Below, piece after piece: positions 63,410 through 64,000 of a stretch of DNA of 64,000 nt (positions are counted from its first letter, which is position 1; each line of letters starts with the position of its first letter). The translations under genes and the position numbers were made by a program. The notes under the pieces were generated by a model that was not told the DNA's origin, made no database searches, and saw only the letters and a list, made by a program, of their open reading frames with translations. The stretch comes from Arthrobacter sp. zg-Y1171 (GTDB taxonomy: Bacteria; Actinomycetota; Actinomycetes; Actinomycetales; Micrococcaceae): the NCBI RefSeq assembly GCF_025244845.1, contig NZ_CP104264.1, forward strand, positions 2,852,001 to 2,916,000. The letters run 5' to 3'.

Positions 63410-64000
63410 CTAGACCGCTGCCACCGTCAGCCCGGGCTCGGCCACCAGCCCGTCCCCGTCCAGACCGTCTGCGGGCCTATCCACCAGGACCGTGTTGCCG
63501 TCGCTGATCTTTCCGGCCAGGATTCCGCGGGCCAGCTGGTCGCCGATTTCACGCTGCACCAGGCGGCGCAGGGGCCGGGCACCGTACGCAGGGTCGTAGC
63601 CGGTCAGCGCCAGCCATTCCCGTGCTGCATCGGTCACGTCAAGCACCAGCCTGCGCTCGTGGAGGCGGTTGGCCAGGGCACGCACCTGGATGTCCACGAT
63701 CCGGGTCAGGTCCTCCAGGCTCAGCGGATCGAACAGGATCACGTCGTCGAGCCGGTTGAGGAACTCCGGCTTGAAGTTCGCGTTGACCATGGACATCACC
63801 GATTCGCGTTTCTGCTCCTCGGTCAGGCCCGGGTCCACCAGGAACTGGGACCCGAGGTTGGACGTCAGGATCAGGATGACGTTGCGGAAGTCCACCGTCC
63901 GGCCCTGGCCGTCAGTCAGCCGGCCGTCGTCGAGCACCTGCAGCAGGATGTCGAAGACGTCCGGATGCGCCTTCTCCACTTCGTCCAGCAGGATCACCGA
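63410..64000 (-). CDS. clpB: ATP-dependent chaperone ClpB, partial
   Basis: The frame is open to the right edge; 197 C-terminal residues are visible. Walker B of the second AAA module is VILLDEVEKAHPDVF, followed by VLDDGRLTDGQGRTVDFRN, the sensor-1 LILTSNLGS and the sensor-2 region YGARPLRRLVQREI. The tail is short, without the ClpP-binding loop of ClpA/ClpC, matching ClpB. A disaggregase that works with DnaK. N-terminal part lies outside the window. Confidence 0.95.
   Translation of the reverse strand, partial: SVILLDEVEKAHPDVFDILLQVLDDGRLTDGQGRTVDFRNVILILTSNLGSQFLVDPGLTEEQKRESVMSMVNANFKPEFLNRLDDVILFDPLSLEDLTRIVDIQVRALANRLHERRLVLDVTDAAREWLALTGYDPAYGARPLRRLVQREIGDQLARGILAGKISDGNTVLVDRPADGLDGDGLVAEPGLTVAAV

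Overview
This high-GC window reads as a chromosomal segment of an Arthrobacter-like actinobacterium (Micrococcaceae). The main indications are the actinobacterial 'helicase/secretion neighbourhood' (a DEAH helicase next to a reduced Tad pilus locus), small actinobacterial families (DUF3073, DUF4177, a septum-formation-like protein, a MarP-like protease) and frequent ATGA overlaps between genes. The genus is inferred from gene content only.

Region 1 (1-5056, host): the 5' part of trhO, a GNAT acetyltransferase, the DEAH helicase, and two TadE-like minor pilin genes facing the helicase. The 3' half of a DUF4244 pilin-like gene then stops abruptly at 5056.

Region 2 (5057-29477): an integrated element of about 24.4 kb that splits the DUF4244 gene. 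A large serine integrase starts just inside the left end. Rejoining the host flanks restores DUF4244 in frame, and both the reconstructed attB and attP are symmetric about the same GC dinucleotide. The element carries a replication module (TOPRIM/D5-like primase-helicase, family-A DNA polymerase, a small overlapping gene) divergent from an XRE repressor across a control region with TTATCG dyads. Cargo includes a single-chain Type IIG-like restriction-modification enzyme, a GIY-YIG nuclease, a NucS-like nuclease with a D5-type C-terminus, an AAA ATPase, antitoxin and resolvase remnants, a DUF6308 protein and several unknown genes. I see no capsid, terminase, relaxase or T4SS gene, so it looks like a self-replicating satellite or island. 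Its non-coding parts are unusual: two tandem 169-bp copies of a multi-hairpin element with compensatory base-pair changes, a cluster of CCAGAnnnGGG sites, and a cluster of GCTCTCC sites.

Region 3 (29478-33688, host): the 5' half of DUF4244, then tadC, tadB, tadA and a cpaE-like gene. The element therefore cuts an ancestral cpaE-tadA-tadB-tadC-DUF4244-tadE-tadE-like operon in two.

Region 4 (33934-64000, host): a fused Baeyer-Villiger-type monooxygenase/alpha-beta hydrolase, a PolA-like protein, NUDIX and endonuclease III genes, a membrane protein, acs with an upstream Crp/GlxR-like site, ohr with a divergent TetR regulator and shared operator, an MHS-type transporter, aroQ, a MarP-like protease, a Crp-type regulator, a NUDIX/RidA/DUF4177 operon, a class A PBP with a metallophosphoesterase, tRNA-Pro(CGG), purC-purD opposed to ansB and purF-purM, a DUF3073 gene, a septum-formation-like membrane protein, and the 3' part of clpB at the right edge.
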